Translations under genes and position numbers: made by a program
Shown: in pieces, positions 36,391-44,334 of the stretch
Layout of the letters: the number at the start of each line of letters is the position of its first letter
How positions within the stretch are numbered: the stretch's first letter is position 1
NCBI RefSeq assembly: GCF_014108865.1
Contig: NZ_CP053928.1
Span: 3,410,001-3,474,000 of the forward strand
DNA from: Nocardioides sp. WS12
Lineage (GTDB): Bacteria; Actinomycetota; Actinomycetes; Propionibacteriales; Nocardioidaceae
Direction: 5' to 3'
DNA: 64,000 nucleotides
Notes under the pieces: generated by a model
Databases searched by the model: none
What the model was told of the DNA's origin: nothing
The model's input: the letters and a program-made list of their open reading frames with translations, nothing else

Positions 36391-37133
36391 CCGCTCCGGC
36401 CACCGCCAGCGCGCGGGCCTTCCGTGGCGCCTCGACCGAGGGCCGCTCCCCTGAACAACTGCGCGAACTGGTGTCCCACTGGGGCGCCGAGCTCGAGCTC
36501 GCCCCGCCCGAGGTCATCATCGAGTGGGCCGCGGCGACGTTCGGCGACCGGTTCTGCATCACCTCCTCGATGGGTGACGCGGTGCTCGCGCACCTGGCCC
36601 AGAAGGTCGTGCCCAACGTCGACGTCGTCTTCCTCGACACCGGATACCACTTCGTCGAGACCATCGGCACCCGCGACGCGGTCGCCGCCACGATGAACGT
36701 CAACCTGCTCTCGATCACCCCCGTGCAGTCGGTGGCCGAGCAGGACGCCGAGTACGGCCCCGAGCTCTACAAGCGCGACCCTGACCTGTGCTGCGCATTG
36801 CGCAAGGTCAAGCCGCTCGCCGACTCCCTGGCCAACTACGACGCCTGGGCCACTGGCCTGCGCCGCGCCGAGACGCACAACCGCGTGATCGCACCGGTCA
36901 TCGGCTGGGACGCCAAGAAGCAGAAGGTCAAGGTCTCCCCCATGGCCCGCTGGAGCGACGAGCAGGTAGAGCGCTACATCGCCGAGAACGGCGTGCTCGT
37001 CAACCCGCTCGTGTACGACGGCTACCCGTCCATCGGCTGCGCGCCCTGCACCCGGCGCGTCGCCCCCGGCGAGGACCCGCGCAGCGGGCGCTGGGCCGGC
37101 ACCAACAAGACCGAATGCGGCATTCACTCATGA
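36387..37133 (+). CDS. cysH: Adenylylsulfate (APS) reductase
   Basis: Reduces activated sulfate to sulfite using thioredoxin. A 248-residue PAPS-reductase-family protein. The paired cysteines in DLCCALRKVKPL and CAPCTRR bind a [4Fe-4S] cluster, which marks the APS-type rather than the PAPS-type enzyme, and the catalytic cysteine is in KTECGIH at the C-terminus. AAGGAGG lies seven bases before the ATG at 36387. It shares four bases with the preceding zinc-ribbon gene. Confidence 0.95.
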   Translation: MTAPATASARAFRGASTEGRSPEQLRELVSHWGAELELAPPEVIIEWAAATFGDRFCITSSMGDAVLAHLAQKVVPNVDVVFLDTGYHFVETIGTRDAVAATMNVNLLSITPVQSVAEQDAEYGPELYKRDPDLCCALRKVKPLADSLANYDAWATGLRRAETHNRVIAPVIGWDAKKQKVKVSPMARWSDEQVERYIAENGVLVNPLVYDGYPSIGCAPCTRRVAPGEDPRSGRWAGTNKTECGIHS

Positions 37134-37170
37134 AGGCAGCACCCATGACAGCCGAGAAGGGAACCAACTG

Positions 37171-37914
37171 ATGGCCGCTCCCGCCCTCATTGCCCTGGCC
37201 CACGGCAGTCGCGACCCTCGCTCTGCCGCGACTGTCACGGCGCTTGTCGACGCAACGAAGAAGTTGCGCCCCGACCTGCGCATCGAACGCGCCTTCCTCG
37301 ACCTGGCCAAGCCGAACTTCCACACCGTGGTCGACCGGCTGGTCAAGGCCGGGTTCGAAGAGATCGTCGTCGTGCCGTTGCTCCTCGTCGAGGCGTTCCA
37401 CGCCCGCGTCGACGTGCCCTCGGTGATCGCCGAGGCCACCGCTCGCCACCCCGGTCTGCAGATCCGCGCGACCGAGGTGCTCGGCCTGGAGCCCCGCTTC
37501 CTCGAGGTGCTCGACGAACGACTCCGCGAAGCGCTCAAGGGCGCCCGGGTGCGTGAACTCGACGCCCTCGTCCTCGCTGCGGCTGGTTCCACGGACCCGC
37601 TGGCCAACCAGGCCGTCGCCCGTCTGGCCCGCCTCTGGGGCGCGCACCACAAGCTGCCCGTGACCGCTGCGTACGCGTCCAGCGCTCCGCCGGCCACGGG
37701 TGAAGCCGTGCGCCAGTTCCGGGCTGAGGGTCGCCGTCACATCGCCGTCGCGTCGCTGTTCCTGGCCCCTGGTGGCCTGCAGGACCGCGCCGCTGAACTG
37801 GCGATCGAGGCCGGTGCCGTTGCCGTGTCCGAGCCGCTGGGTGCCCACCCGGAGATCGCCCGGACCATCCTGGCCCGCTACGCCGTGGGTGCGGTCGAAC
37901 TCGTACCCGTCTGA
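37171..37914 (+). CDS. Sirohydrochlorin chelatase (CbiX/SirB family)
   Basis: Inserts Fe2+ (or Co2+) into sirohydrochlorin; here it would supply the siroheme of the sulfite reductase. The 247-residue protein has two related halves, AHGSRDPRSAATV with the metal-binding His near the start and FLAPGGLQDRAAEL in the second half. AAGGGA lies eight bases before the ATG at 37171. A 37-bp spacer separates it from cysH and contains only a short open frame of 9-13 codons that I did not call. Confidence 0.9.
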   Translation: MAAPALIALAHGSRDPRSAATVTALVDATKKLRPDLRIERAFLDLAKPNFHTVVDRLVKAGFEEIVVVPLLLVEAFHARVDVPSVIAEATARHPGLQIRATEVLGLEPRFLEVLDERLREALKGARVRELDALVLAAAGSTDPLANQAVARLARLWGAHHKLPVTAAYASSAPPATGEAVRQFRAEGRRHIAVASLFLAPGGLQDRAAELAIEAGAVAVSEPLGAHPEIARTILARYAVGAVELVPV

Positions 37915-37960
37915 CCCGAAATCAGGTGCGCCGGTCCCGCGAGTGCGGTGAACTGTCGTC

Positions 37961-38440
37961 ATGGGTGGAGTCGATGAGCCGGGATTGCCGACGTTGTACG
38001 AATGGGCAGGCGGCCTGGCTCCGCTGCGCCTGATGATCGACAATTTCTACGACCGGGTCGAAGCCGACGCTGCCCTGTCGGGTTTCTTCCCGGGCGGAGT
38101 CTCGGAGCATCACCGGGCTCATGTCGCCGACTGGTGGGCCGAGGTGCTCGGCGGGCCGGCCACGTACACGGAGCAGCACGGCGGATACGAGTCCATGCTC
38201 AGGCACCATCTCGACCTGGCCATCACGCCGGCGCAACGGCATCGGTTCGCGAGCACGATGAGTCTCGCCGCCGACGATGCGGAGTTGCCCGCCGACCCGG
38301 AGTTCCGTGCGGCCATCATCGGATACCTCGAGTGGGGCACCCGCCTGGCCATGGAGAACTCCCAACCCGGGGCCGAACCGGTCGAGCACGCACCCACCCC
38401 GCGCTGGGGCTGGGGTGTGGCGCCGCCGTACCAGGGGTGA
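37961..38440 (+). CDS. Truncated haemoglobin, group II (GlbO-like)
   Basis: A 159-residue 2-on-2 globin. LYEWAGGLAPLRLMIDNFYDRV is the A/B-helix opening, FFPGG lies near the E helix, and MLRHHLDLAI supplies the proximal histidine; WWAEVLGGPATYTEQHGGY and the Trp-rich tail RWGWG are typical of group II. Likely roles are O2 or NO handling. It follows the sulfur operon by 46 bp and could be read from it. Confidence 0.92.
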   Translation: MGGVDEPGLPTLYEWAGGLAPLRLMIDNFYDRVEADAALSGFFPGGVSEHHRAHVADWWAEVLGGPATYTEQHGGYESMLRHHLDLAITPAQRHRFASTMSLAADDAELPADPEFRAAIIGYLEWGTRLAMENSQPGAEPVEHAPTPRWGWGVAPPYQG

Positions 38441-38531
38441 CGGCGGTGCGATGGATGAAGAAGCCTGCGTCGAGCCTCGATCGTGGACGTTCCGTGGGCA
38501 CGAGCGGCCCCGGACTGGCAGGCTCTGCGTC

Positions 38532-39005
38532 GTGTCTTCCCGCCTCGTCATCGGAGCCCTGCTCGTCGTACTCCTGAGCGCGTGTGGCGGCGAGGACGTT
38601 GCCCCGACCGTGCCGAAGCCGATCGGTGTCGCGGACGTGAGCAGCGCGACGCCGAGTCCTACGACGATCACCACCCCGACGCCGCCGGAGCCATCGGCCA
38701 GTTGCACTTGGCCCGACGAGGTGTCGGCGAACGGTTCCGGCTTCGTCGTCGAGCTCAACATCATGTCCGGCAACCCGAATCCGGCCTGGCGGCTGACCAA
38801 GGCCGAGGGTACGAAGTTGCGACTCCTGGTGGCCGGCCACCGGGAGGTGCTGGATCTCGACGGCCCCGACGAACTGGGCGGCTATGGGGTCACGGCTGAC
38901 GGAGCCGCCGTCGAGTTCCTCGACCGGCGCGGTCTTCCCGAGCGGTTCTGGGTCCAGGGCGACAACGAGATCGCCGAGTTCCTCGGCGAGACGCTTCCCT
39001 GCTGA
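38532..39005 (+). CDS. Small secreted lipoprotein
   Basis: A 157-residue protein starting at GTG 38532: MSSRLVIGALLVVLLSAC ends in an LSAC lipobox, so the mature protein is lipid-anchored at the cell surface. A Pro/Thr/Ser linker follows, then a roughly 100-residue beta-rich domain with no recognised family. Longer in-frame starts upstream overlap the globin gene and lack a signal. Convergent with the next membrane protein gene. Confidence 0.75.
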   Translation: MSSRLVIGALLVVLLSACGGEDVAPTVPKPIGVADVSSATPSPTTITTPTPPEPSASCTWPDEVSANGSGFVVELNIMSGNPNPAWRLTKAEGTKLRLLVAGHREVLDLDGPDELGGYGVTADGAAVEFLDRRGLPERFWVQGDNEIAEFLGETLPC

Positions 39006-39016
39006 TCGCGACGCGA

Positions 39017-39505
39017 TCAGAAGGTCAGGTACACCAGCCCGAGACCGGCGCTGATCAGTACCACGATCGACAGCAACACCAGACCAGCGGTCACCATCAG
39101 GTCCAGCGCAACCTGGCCGGGCCTGGTGGGCGCCGTAGTCGGCCGGGTGCGCCACAGCAACGCGAGGACGATGGCCGAGGACCCCATGACAAGGGCGTCC
39201 GCGAGCAGCAACTGGCCCACGGGCATGACCAGCAGGATCAAGGGAAGCGGCAGGGCAGCCAGAACAATCGAGACAGCCGCGAGGGCCATCAGTGTCTTGC
39301 GGGCCGTCTCGTTGCCCGCCAGCGTCCCGACCGCGCAAGCGGCAGCGGCCGCGCCGCCCAGGGCCGCCACGTATCCGATCGTTCCGCCGTAGGCGATCGC
39401 CACGTAGAGGAACGTCGGGATCGCCACCGCCTCCACCACGAGGGTCAGGGTCACCGCGGCCCGGATCTGGGTGGGGACCTCGCGCTGGAGAAGAACCGTA
39501 CTCAC
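39017..39505 (-). CDS. Uncharacterised membrane protein
   Basis: A 162-residue protein with about five hydrophobic segments (AAVTLTLVVEAVAIPTFLYV; VAALGGAAAAACAVGTLAG; LMALAAVSIVLAALPLPLIL; QLLLADALVMGSSAIVLALL; VTAGLVLLSIVVLISAGLGL). The GTG at 39505 overlaps the stop of the Fic remnant by four bases. No family recognised. Confidence 0.65.
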   Translation of the reverse strand: MSTVLLQREVPTQIRAAVTLTLVVEAVAIPTFLYVAIAYGGTIGYVAALGGAAAAACAVGTLAGNETARKTLMALAAVSIVLAALPLPLILLVMPVGQLLLADALVMGSSAIVLALLWRTRPTTAPTRPGQVALDLMVTAGLVLLSIVVLISAGLGLVYLTF

Positions 39506-39852
39506 CAGAGGAGGCTAACAAGGAAAGCGAGAAGGGACCGAGTCAGGACTGGGCTCGGCAAGACTCTGCGCGTCTGGTCCTCGGCCCGGGCGGCTGTGCC
39601 AATCCGCACGCTGAGGTCGTCGAGTTCGTCGAGCATGTCCCCCACGCCCCAGACCTGATTGCGCTTGCGGTCGGTCAGCGGCCGAAGAACCTCTGCTTCG
39701 ACGAGTGCGTCGACCGCGCGGTAGACGGCACTGGTCGTACCCCCCACCTTCAGTTCCGCCTCTGACGTCGTGAAGACCGGCATCAGGAGGAGCGCCTCCA
39801 GCAGCCGCTGTGTCGCGCTCCCCCTGCGACCTCGCCCGACCGCTTCGCGCCA
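39502..39852 (-). pseudogene. 3' remnant of a Fic/DOC family gene (winged-helix C-terminus only)
   Basis: The frame encodes SATQRLLEALLLMPVFTT, then a winged-helix segment ending VLRPLTDRKRNQVWGVGDML, which is the standard C-terminal DNA-binding tail of actinobacterial Fic AMP-transferases. The Fic catalytic domain (HPFxxGNGR) and everything upstream is missing: the next upstream gene, DUF3037, ends only 38 bp away. The frame has no start codon before ATG 39783, which would give 93 residues. I read it as a decayed toxin gene; expression as a short regulator is possible because its stop overlaps the next gene's start. Confidence 0.7.
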
Positions 39853-39890
39853 TCCCTCAGGAAACTCACACTTGCATCGGCCCGGAGCGG

Positions 39891-40301
39891 TCAGAGCACC
39901 AACGACTCCAGCAGGTGCTCGAGGGTGCGGGCGGGGTCGGCGCTCACGCCGCCGTGCACTGGTCCGGGCTGGATCACGGTGCTTCGCGGCGCCTTGAGGA
40001 AGCCGAACCGGGTGCTCGCATCGTCGCGGGACTCCCGGACGCCGTACGCCGTGGCGCGGACGCCCACGCCGAAGGCAGTGTGCGCCTCGCCGCGACAGAC
40101 CCGGTCGATCATCGCGAGGGCCGCACGCACGGAGTCCAGGTCGATGCCCGGATCAAGTGCCCGGATCCGTTCCTCGTTGACGGCCGTCCGGACGCCCAGG
40201 AAGTTGTCGCTCGGGCAGTGCACGACGACGCCGACGTTGACGAACTCCTCGCGCTCGACGCGAGGAACGCAGCGCAACGTGACGTACTGGTAGGGCTTCA
40301 T
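39891..40301 (-). CDS. DUF3037 family protein
   Basis: A 136-residue protein. YVTLRCVPRVEREEFVNVGVVV is the recognisable DUF3037 opening. Such proteins usually sit next to a HipA-like kinase, as here, where the two genes overlap by four bases (ATGA). The biochemical role is unknown; the pairing suggests a partner or modulator of the kinase. Confidence 0.85.
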   Translation of the reverse strand: MKPYQYVTLRCVPRVEREEFVNVGVVVHCPSDNFLGVRTAVNEERIRALDPGIDLDSVRAALAMIDRVCRGEAHTAFGVGVRATAYGVRESRDDASTRFGFLKAPRSTVIQPGPVHGGVSADPARTLEHLLESLVL

Positions 40302-41074
40302 GCGGACTCCCCCGCACTCGGCAGCCAGGCGCGGCCGCCGTCACGACGGGCCCGCAGGAACGCCGCGTAGTGCGCGCGCACGGCAGTGGGGTCATCGGCG
40401 CCAGGCGTCGCCTCCAGCCAGTCGTCGCTGACGTCGGCGAGCACCGCATCGATCGCGTCGTCACTCAGTCGTTCCGCGAGTACGGCGTCCTGGGCCCGCG
40501 CCTCGGAGGCGTACTCGCGCAGGATGTGCTCCGAGGCGTCGTACGCCTGGCCCGCGAAGCGCGCCGGATCGCCGGGGCCACCGGACCACGAGTGGTGGAA
40601 GTAGAGCGAGGCGCCGTGGTCGATCGCGTGCAGGACACCGCGCCAGACCAGCAGGTTCGGGTTGCGCCAACTGCGGTCGACGTTGGCCGTGAACGCATCG
40701 AGCCAGAGCACCCGGCCGGCGAGGTCGCGATCCGGCTCGGAACCGGGGTCATAGCCGAAGGAGCCGGGCAGGAAGTCGATCCCGAGGTTCAGTCCGGCGC
40801 TCGCGTTGATCAGGTCCTGCACCTCCTCGTCGGCCTCGTACCGGGCGATGTCGGGGTCGAGGTCCAGGACGACCTGATCGGGCGTCGGGATCTCGAGTCG
40901 CCGAGCGAGGCCCGCGACGATCACCTCGGCGACGAGGACACGGAGTCCCTGGCCGGCGCCGCGGAACTTGCAGACGTAGGTGCCCAGGTCCTCGGCCTCG
41001 ACGATCCCGGGCAGGCTGCCGCCTTCACGCAACGGCGTGACGTAGCGGGTGACCCGCACGGTCGGAAGGGTCAC
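40298..41074 (-). CDS. HipA-like kinase family protein
   Basis: A 258-residue protein related to the HipA kinase fold but shorter than HipA toxins (about 440). LWLDAFTANVDRSWRNPNLL contains the catalytic Asp and Asn (D..RNPN) and HAIDHGASLYF the metal-binding Asp; the N-terminal part GLRVLVAEVIVAGLARRL forms the small lobe. There is no HipB-type DNA-binding antitoxin gene beside it, so a classic toxin-antitoxin role is unlikely. It overlaps both neighbours (PPK2 upstream, DUF3037 downstream) by four bases. Confidence 0.8.
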   Translation of the reverse strand: MTLPTVRVTRYVTPLREGGSLPGIVEAEDLGTYVCKFRGAGQGLRVLVAEVIVAGLARRLEIPTPDQVVLDLDPDIARYEADEEVQDLINASAGLNLGIDFLPGSFGYDPGSEPDRDLAGRVLWLDAFTANVDRSWRNPNLLVWRGVLHAIDHGASLYFHHSWSGGPGDPARFAGQAYDASEHILREYASEARAQDAVLAERLSDDAIDAVLADVSDDWLEATPGADDPTAVRAHYAAFLRARRDGGRAWLPSAGESA

Positions 41075-41931
41075 AGGGGCTTCTCATCGGCGAGGCGCTG
41101 CTTCTCGACAGCGACGTCGAAGTCCGCCTTCGGCCAGTCGAGGTCGAGGGACTTGAGGGCGTCCAGGAGCAGCGTGCCGATGGCGAGGTTGCGGTACCAC
41201 TTCTTGTCCGCCGGGATCACGTGCCAGGGCGCGACCTCCGTGTTGGTCCGCTCGATCGCGATCTCGTAGGCCTCCCGGTAGGCCGGCCACTCGGCACGCT
41301 CGTCGAGGTCGCCCGGGTTGAACTTCCAGTGCTTGGCGGGATCCTCGAGGCGATCGAGCAGTCGCTGCTTCTGCTCCTCTGCCGAGATGTGCAACATGCA
41401 CTTGATGATCGTGGTGCCGTTGGCGGCGAGGTCCGCTTCCCACGCGTTGATGGCGCCGTAGCGTCGCTCGATCTCGTCCGGCTCGGCGAAGGAGCGGACC
41501 CGGGCGATCAGGACGTCCTCGTAGTGCGACCGGTCGAAGACACCGATGACGCCAACGGGCGGCAGGGCGTTGGTGATCCGCCACAGGAAGTCGTGGGCAC
41601 GCTCTTCCTCGGTGGGCGCCTTGAACGACGTGATCCGGACGCCCTGCGGGTCAACGAGGCCGACGGTGGAACGCAGCGTCCCTCCCTTGCCGGAGGTGTC
41701 CATGCCCTGCAGCACCAGCAGGATGTTGCGCTTGCCCTCGGCCTTGCCGTCGGCCCACAGGCGCTCCTGCAGGTCGGCGAGCTCGGGACCCATGGCGATC
41801 AGGTCCTCAGCGCCGGTCGTCTTGTTGCCGTCGTAGCCGGGCGCAGCATCGGTGTCGATCGAGCCGAGGTCGACCGGACCGGGCGCGATCCGCAGGGAGG
41901 AGGTCCGGTCCGAAACCGGGAACGCTGTCAT
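41071..41931 (-). CDS. Polyphosphate kinase 2 family (PPK2)
   Basis: Transfers phosphate between polyphosphate and a nucleotide. The 286-residue single-domain protein has the Walker A GMDTSGKGG, the Walker B region GVFDRSHYEDVL and the lid residues HWKFNPGDLDER of PPK2. The class (AMP, ADP or NMP as acceptor) cannot be decided by eye. The ATG at 41931 follows the phosphoribosyltransferase stop by 9 bp, and a four-base overlap links it to the kinase gene after it. Confidence 0.93.
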   Translation of the reverse strand: MTAFPVSDRTSSLRIAPGPVDLGSIDTDAAPGYDGNKTTGAEDLIAMGPELADLQERLWADGKAEGKRNILLVLQGMDTSGKGGTLRSTVGLVDPQGVRITSFKAPTEEERAHDFLWRITNALPPVGVIGVFDRSHYEDVLIARVRSFAEPDEIERRYGAINAWEADLAANGTTIIKCMLHISAEEQKQRLLDRLEDPAKHWKFNPGDLDERAEWPAYREAYEIAIERTNTEVAPWHVIPADKKWYRNLAIGTLLLDALKSLDLDWPKADFDVAVEKQRLADEKPL

Positions 41932-41940
41932 GGGGCGACC

Positions 41941-42453
41941 CTAATGCGCCTTGCCGCCCTGGCGGTTCACGAGCGGCGGTGTCGATGACCAGGGGAAGTC
42001 AATCCAGGCGTCCGTACGACGCCACACGTATTCGGCGTTGATCACGGTCCACGGCTTCTCGTAGATCACGGCCGTGCGGGCTTCGGCGACATGGTCGGCG
42101 AAGAAGTCGCGCACCACCTCGAGGGTCTTGCCGGTGTCGGCGACGTCGTCGGCGATCAGCACCTTCATGCCGGTGAGGTCGATCGCGGCCGGGGTGGGCG
42201 GCAGCATCATGGGCACGTCGAGGCGCTGGTTGACGCCGGTGTAGAACTCGACGTTGACCGCCGACAGGTTCTTCACGTCCAGCGCATAGCCCAGCCCCAT
42301 GGCGAGACCGAGGCCACCGCGGGCGATCGCGAGCACGATGTCGGGCTCGAAGCCGTCATCGACGACCTGTTGCGCAAGCTCACGGACGGCGGTGCCGAAC
42401 AGGTCGTAGGTCAGGACCTCGCGAACGGGGGGCGGCGTCTCACTCGTCGTCAC
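41941..42453 (-). CDS. Phosphoribosyltransferase (type I PRTase)
   Basis: A 170-residue PRTase-fold protein. VLIADDVADTGKTLEVV is the PRPP-binding loop, and IARGGLGLAMGL a second conserved strand. It resembles xanthine/hypoxanthine-type and 'ComF-like' actinobacterial PRTases, but the base specificity is not clear. I take the GTG at 42453, which overlaps recX by 14 bp; upstream extension runs inside recX. Confidence 0.82.
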   Translation of the reverse strand: MTTSETPPPVREVLTYDLFGTAVRELAQQVVDDGFEPDIVLAIARGGLGLAMGLGYALDVKNLSAVNVEFYTGVNQRLDVPMMLPPTPAAIDLTGMKVLIADDVADTGKTLEVVRDFFADHVAEARTAVIYEKPWTVINAEYVWRRTDAWIDFPWSSTPPLVNRQGGKAH

Positions 42454-42985
42454 CCGACCATTCTGGGGCACCGAGCTCGCGCTTGACCACGGCATAGGCC
42501 AGACCGGGTGAGTACCCCTTGCGAGCGAGCATCCCCACCAGCCGCCGGGTGGCGACCTGGGTGTCGAGGCCGCGCATGCTGCGCAGCTTCTTGCGCACCA
42601 GGACGCCAGCCGCGTCCTCCTCGTCACCGGGGTCGACCTCGGCCAGCACCGTGCGGGCGGTCTCGTCGGCGATGCCCTTGCGGCGCAGCTCGGCGGCCAG
42701 GGCCGTTCGGGCGAGCCCGCGGGTGCGTTGCCGACTGTCGACCCAGGCGCGTGCGAACGCCTCGTCGTTGATCAGCCCGACCTCCTCGAACCGGTCGAGC
42801 AGCCTGCCCGCCACGTCCTCAGGGACGTTGCGACGGGCCAGCCGCTCCTCCAGTTCATGGCGGCTCCGAGCGGTGATGCTCAGCTGGTCGAGCAGGATCT
42901 TGCGCGCGACCGACTCGGGATCGGCGTCCTCGGTCCACCCGAGGTCGTCGGGCGGTTCAGCCCTGCGGTTGGGCCACTGCGCCAT
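42440..42985 (-). CDS. recX: RecX, modulator of RecA
   Basis: Inhibits and tunes RecA filament formation. The 181-residue protein has the three helical RecX repeats: LLDQLSITARSRHELEERLA, ARAWVDSRQRTRGLARTAL and RLVGMLARKGYSPGLAYAVV. It follows recA on the same strand, the conserved order, but the 116-bp gap contains an 85-bp palindromic repeat. Confidence 0.93.
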   Translation of the reverse strand: MAQWPNRRAEPPDDLGWTEDADPESVARKILLDQLSITARSRHELEERLARRNVPEDVAGRLLDRFEEVGLINDEAFARAWVDSRQRTRGLARTALAAELRRKGIADETARTVLAEVDPGDEEDAAGVLVRKKLRSMRGLDTQVATRRLVGMLARKGYSPGLAYAVVKRELGAPEWSGDDE

Positions 42986-43012
42986 TGCCTACCTCCCAGA
43001 AGACGGTCCGGG

Positions 43013-43097
43013 GGTTTCGAGGCTCGTCGCTGGCGCTCCTCGCACCTCAACCACCGGTGCCGCTGGTTGAGGTGTGAGCGCAGCGAGCCTCGAAACC
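43013..43097. repeat. 85-bp palindromic extragenic repeat between recA and recX
   Basis: The element begins GGTTTCGAGGCTCG and ends CGAGCCTCGAAACC, with inner arms CACCTCAACCA/TGGTTGAGGTG, forming a long stem-loop in RNA. The outer half matches, with 2 mismatches over 34 bases, the in-gene copy at 51347-51382. Palindromes of this kind are seen between many genes in Nocardioides-like genomes. Confidence 0.85.
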
Positions 43098-43101
43098 AGC
43101 G

Positions 43102-44148
43102 TCAGAAGGAATCCACACCGATGGGCTCGTCGGAGAGCGCGTCGTTGTCGACCGTCGGCGTCACACCCAGCGTCTCGAGGATTCGCTTCTCGAGCTCGTT
43201 GGCGAGGTCCGGGTTGTCCTTGAGGAAGGTCCGGGCGTTCTCCTTGCCCTGGCCGAGCTGGTCGCCTTCGTAGGTGTACCAGGCGCCGGCCTTGCGGACG
43301 AGACCCGCTTCGACACCGACGTCGATCAGGCCGCCCTCGCGGCTGATGCCCTTGCCGTACATGATGTCGAACTCGGCCTGCTTGAACGGCGGGGCGACCT
43401 TGTTCTTCACGACCTTGACGCGGGTCCGGTTGCCGACCATGTCGGTGCCGTCCTTGAGCGTCTCGATCCGACGGACGTCGAGGCGCACCGAGGAGTAGAA
43501 CTTCAGCGCCCGACCACCCGTGGTGGTCTCGGGCGAGCCGAACATGACACCGATCTTCTCGCGGAGCTGGTTGATGAAGATCATCGTGGTGTTCGAGTTG
43601 TTGAGCGCACCGGTCATCTTGCGCAATGCCTGGCTCATCAGTCGCGCCTGGAGACCGACGTGGCTGTCACCCATCTCGCCCTCGATCTCGGCGCGCGGCA
43701 CGAGCGCGGCCACCGAGTCGATGACGATCAGGTCGAGCGCGCCGGAGCGGATCAGCATGTCGGCGATCTCAAGCGCCTGCTCACCGGAGTCGGGCTGGGA
43801 GACCAGCAGGGAGTCGGTGTCGACGCCGAGCGCCTTGGCGTAATCGGGGTCGAGCGCGTGCTCGGCGTCGATGAAGGCCACGATGCCGCCGGCCGCCTGG
43901 GCGTTGGCCACCGCGTGCAGGGCGACCGTCGTCTTACCGCTGGACTCGGGACCGTAGATCTCCACGACCCGGCCGCGCGGCAGCCCGCCAATGCCCAGGG
44001 CCACGTCCAGCGCGATCGCGCCGGTGGGGATCACTTCGAGGGGCGCACGGGTGTCGTCACCGAGGCGCATCACCGAGCCCTTGCCGTAGTTCTTCTCGAT
44101 GCTGAGCAGCGCTGCGTCGAGCGCCTTCATCCGGTCATCGCCAGCCAT
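43102..44148 (-). CDS. recA: Recombinase A
   Basis: Strand exchange and SOS co-protease. 348 residues, normal length. Walker A is GPESSGKTT, followed by [18 protein letters not shown] and loop L1/L2 region [21 protein letters not shown]; the acidic C-terminus is typical. No intein. Two damage-response signals lie upstream: a LexA box at 44314-44327 and a candidate PafBC-type promoter at 44191-44213. The start codon at 44148 has AGGAGCG upstream. Confidence 0.98.
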   Translation of the reverse strand: MAGDDRMKALDAALLSIEKNYGKGSVMRLGDDTRAPLEVIPTGAIALDVALGIGGLPRGRVVEIYGPESSGKTTVALHAVANAQAAGGIVAFIDAEHALDPDYAKALGVDTDSLLVSQPDSGEQALEIADMLIRSGALDLIVIDSVAALVPRAEIEGEMGDSHVGLQARLMSQALRKMTGALNNSNTTMIFINQLREKIGVMFGSPETTTGGRALKFYSSVRLDVRRIETLKDGTDMVGNRTRVKVVKNKVAPPFKQAEFDIMYGKGISREGGLIDVGVEAGLVRKAGAWYTYEGDQLGQGKENARTFLKDNPDLANELEKRILETLGVTPTVDNDALSDEPIGVDSF

Positions 44149-44190
44149 GTTGTTCGCTCCTGGTGTCGTGGTGAGGTCGGTACATCGGCG

Positions 44191-44213
44191 ACGTTATGAC
44201 GAGGTCCCGACAC
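44191..44213 (-). promoter_or_regulatory. Candidate LexA-independent (PafBC/RecA-NDp-type) recA promoter
   Basis: On the minus strand GTGTCGGGA, eight bases, then TAACGT approximates the mycobacterial RecA-NDp motif TTGTCRGTG-N8-TANNNT (six of nine plus a good -10). It ends 43 bp before the recA ATG. By-eye match. Confidence 0.5.
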
Positions 44214-44313
44214 AGCCTGATCAGCCGGGTCGTGGGTGTGGACAAACACGTCTGTACGTCGTACCTGTGGACGGTTGGCGGTCGAGCCAGCGTCCAGTGG
44301 GACCAAACCTAGA

Positions 44314-44327
44314 CGAACAGGTGTTCG
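44314..44327. promoter_or_regulatory. LexA (SOS) box upstream of recA
   Basis: CGAACAGGTGTTCG is a perfect CGAAC-N4-GTTCG actinobacterial SOS box. It sits 166 bp before recA and 7 bp from the stop codon of the MFS gene. Confidence 0.85.
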
Positions 44328-44334
44328 AAGTGGT

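Noticed and set aside
37134..37170. Short ORF of 9-13 codons between cysH and the chelatase
   Set aside because: Too short and without a motif; it more likely just carries the ribosome-binding site of the next gene.
40298..41074. HipBA toxin-antitoxin pair
   Set aside because: No HipB-like HTH gene is adjacent and the kinase is far shorter than HipA; DUF3037 is not a known antitoxin.
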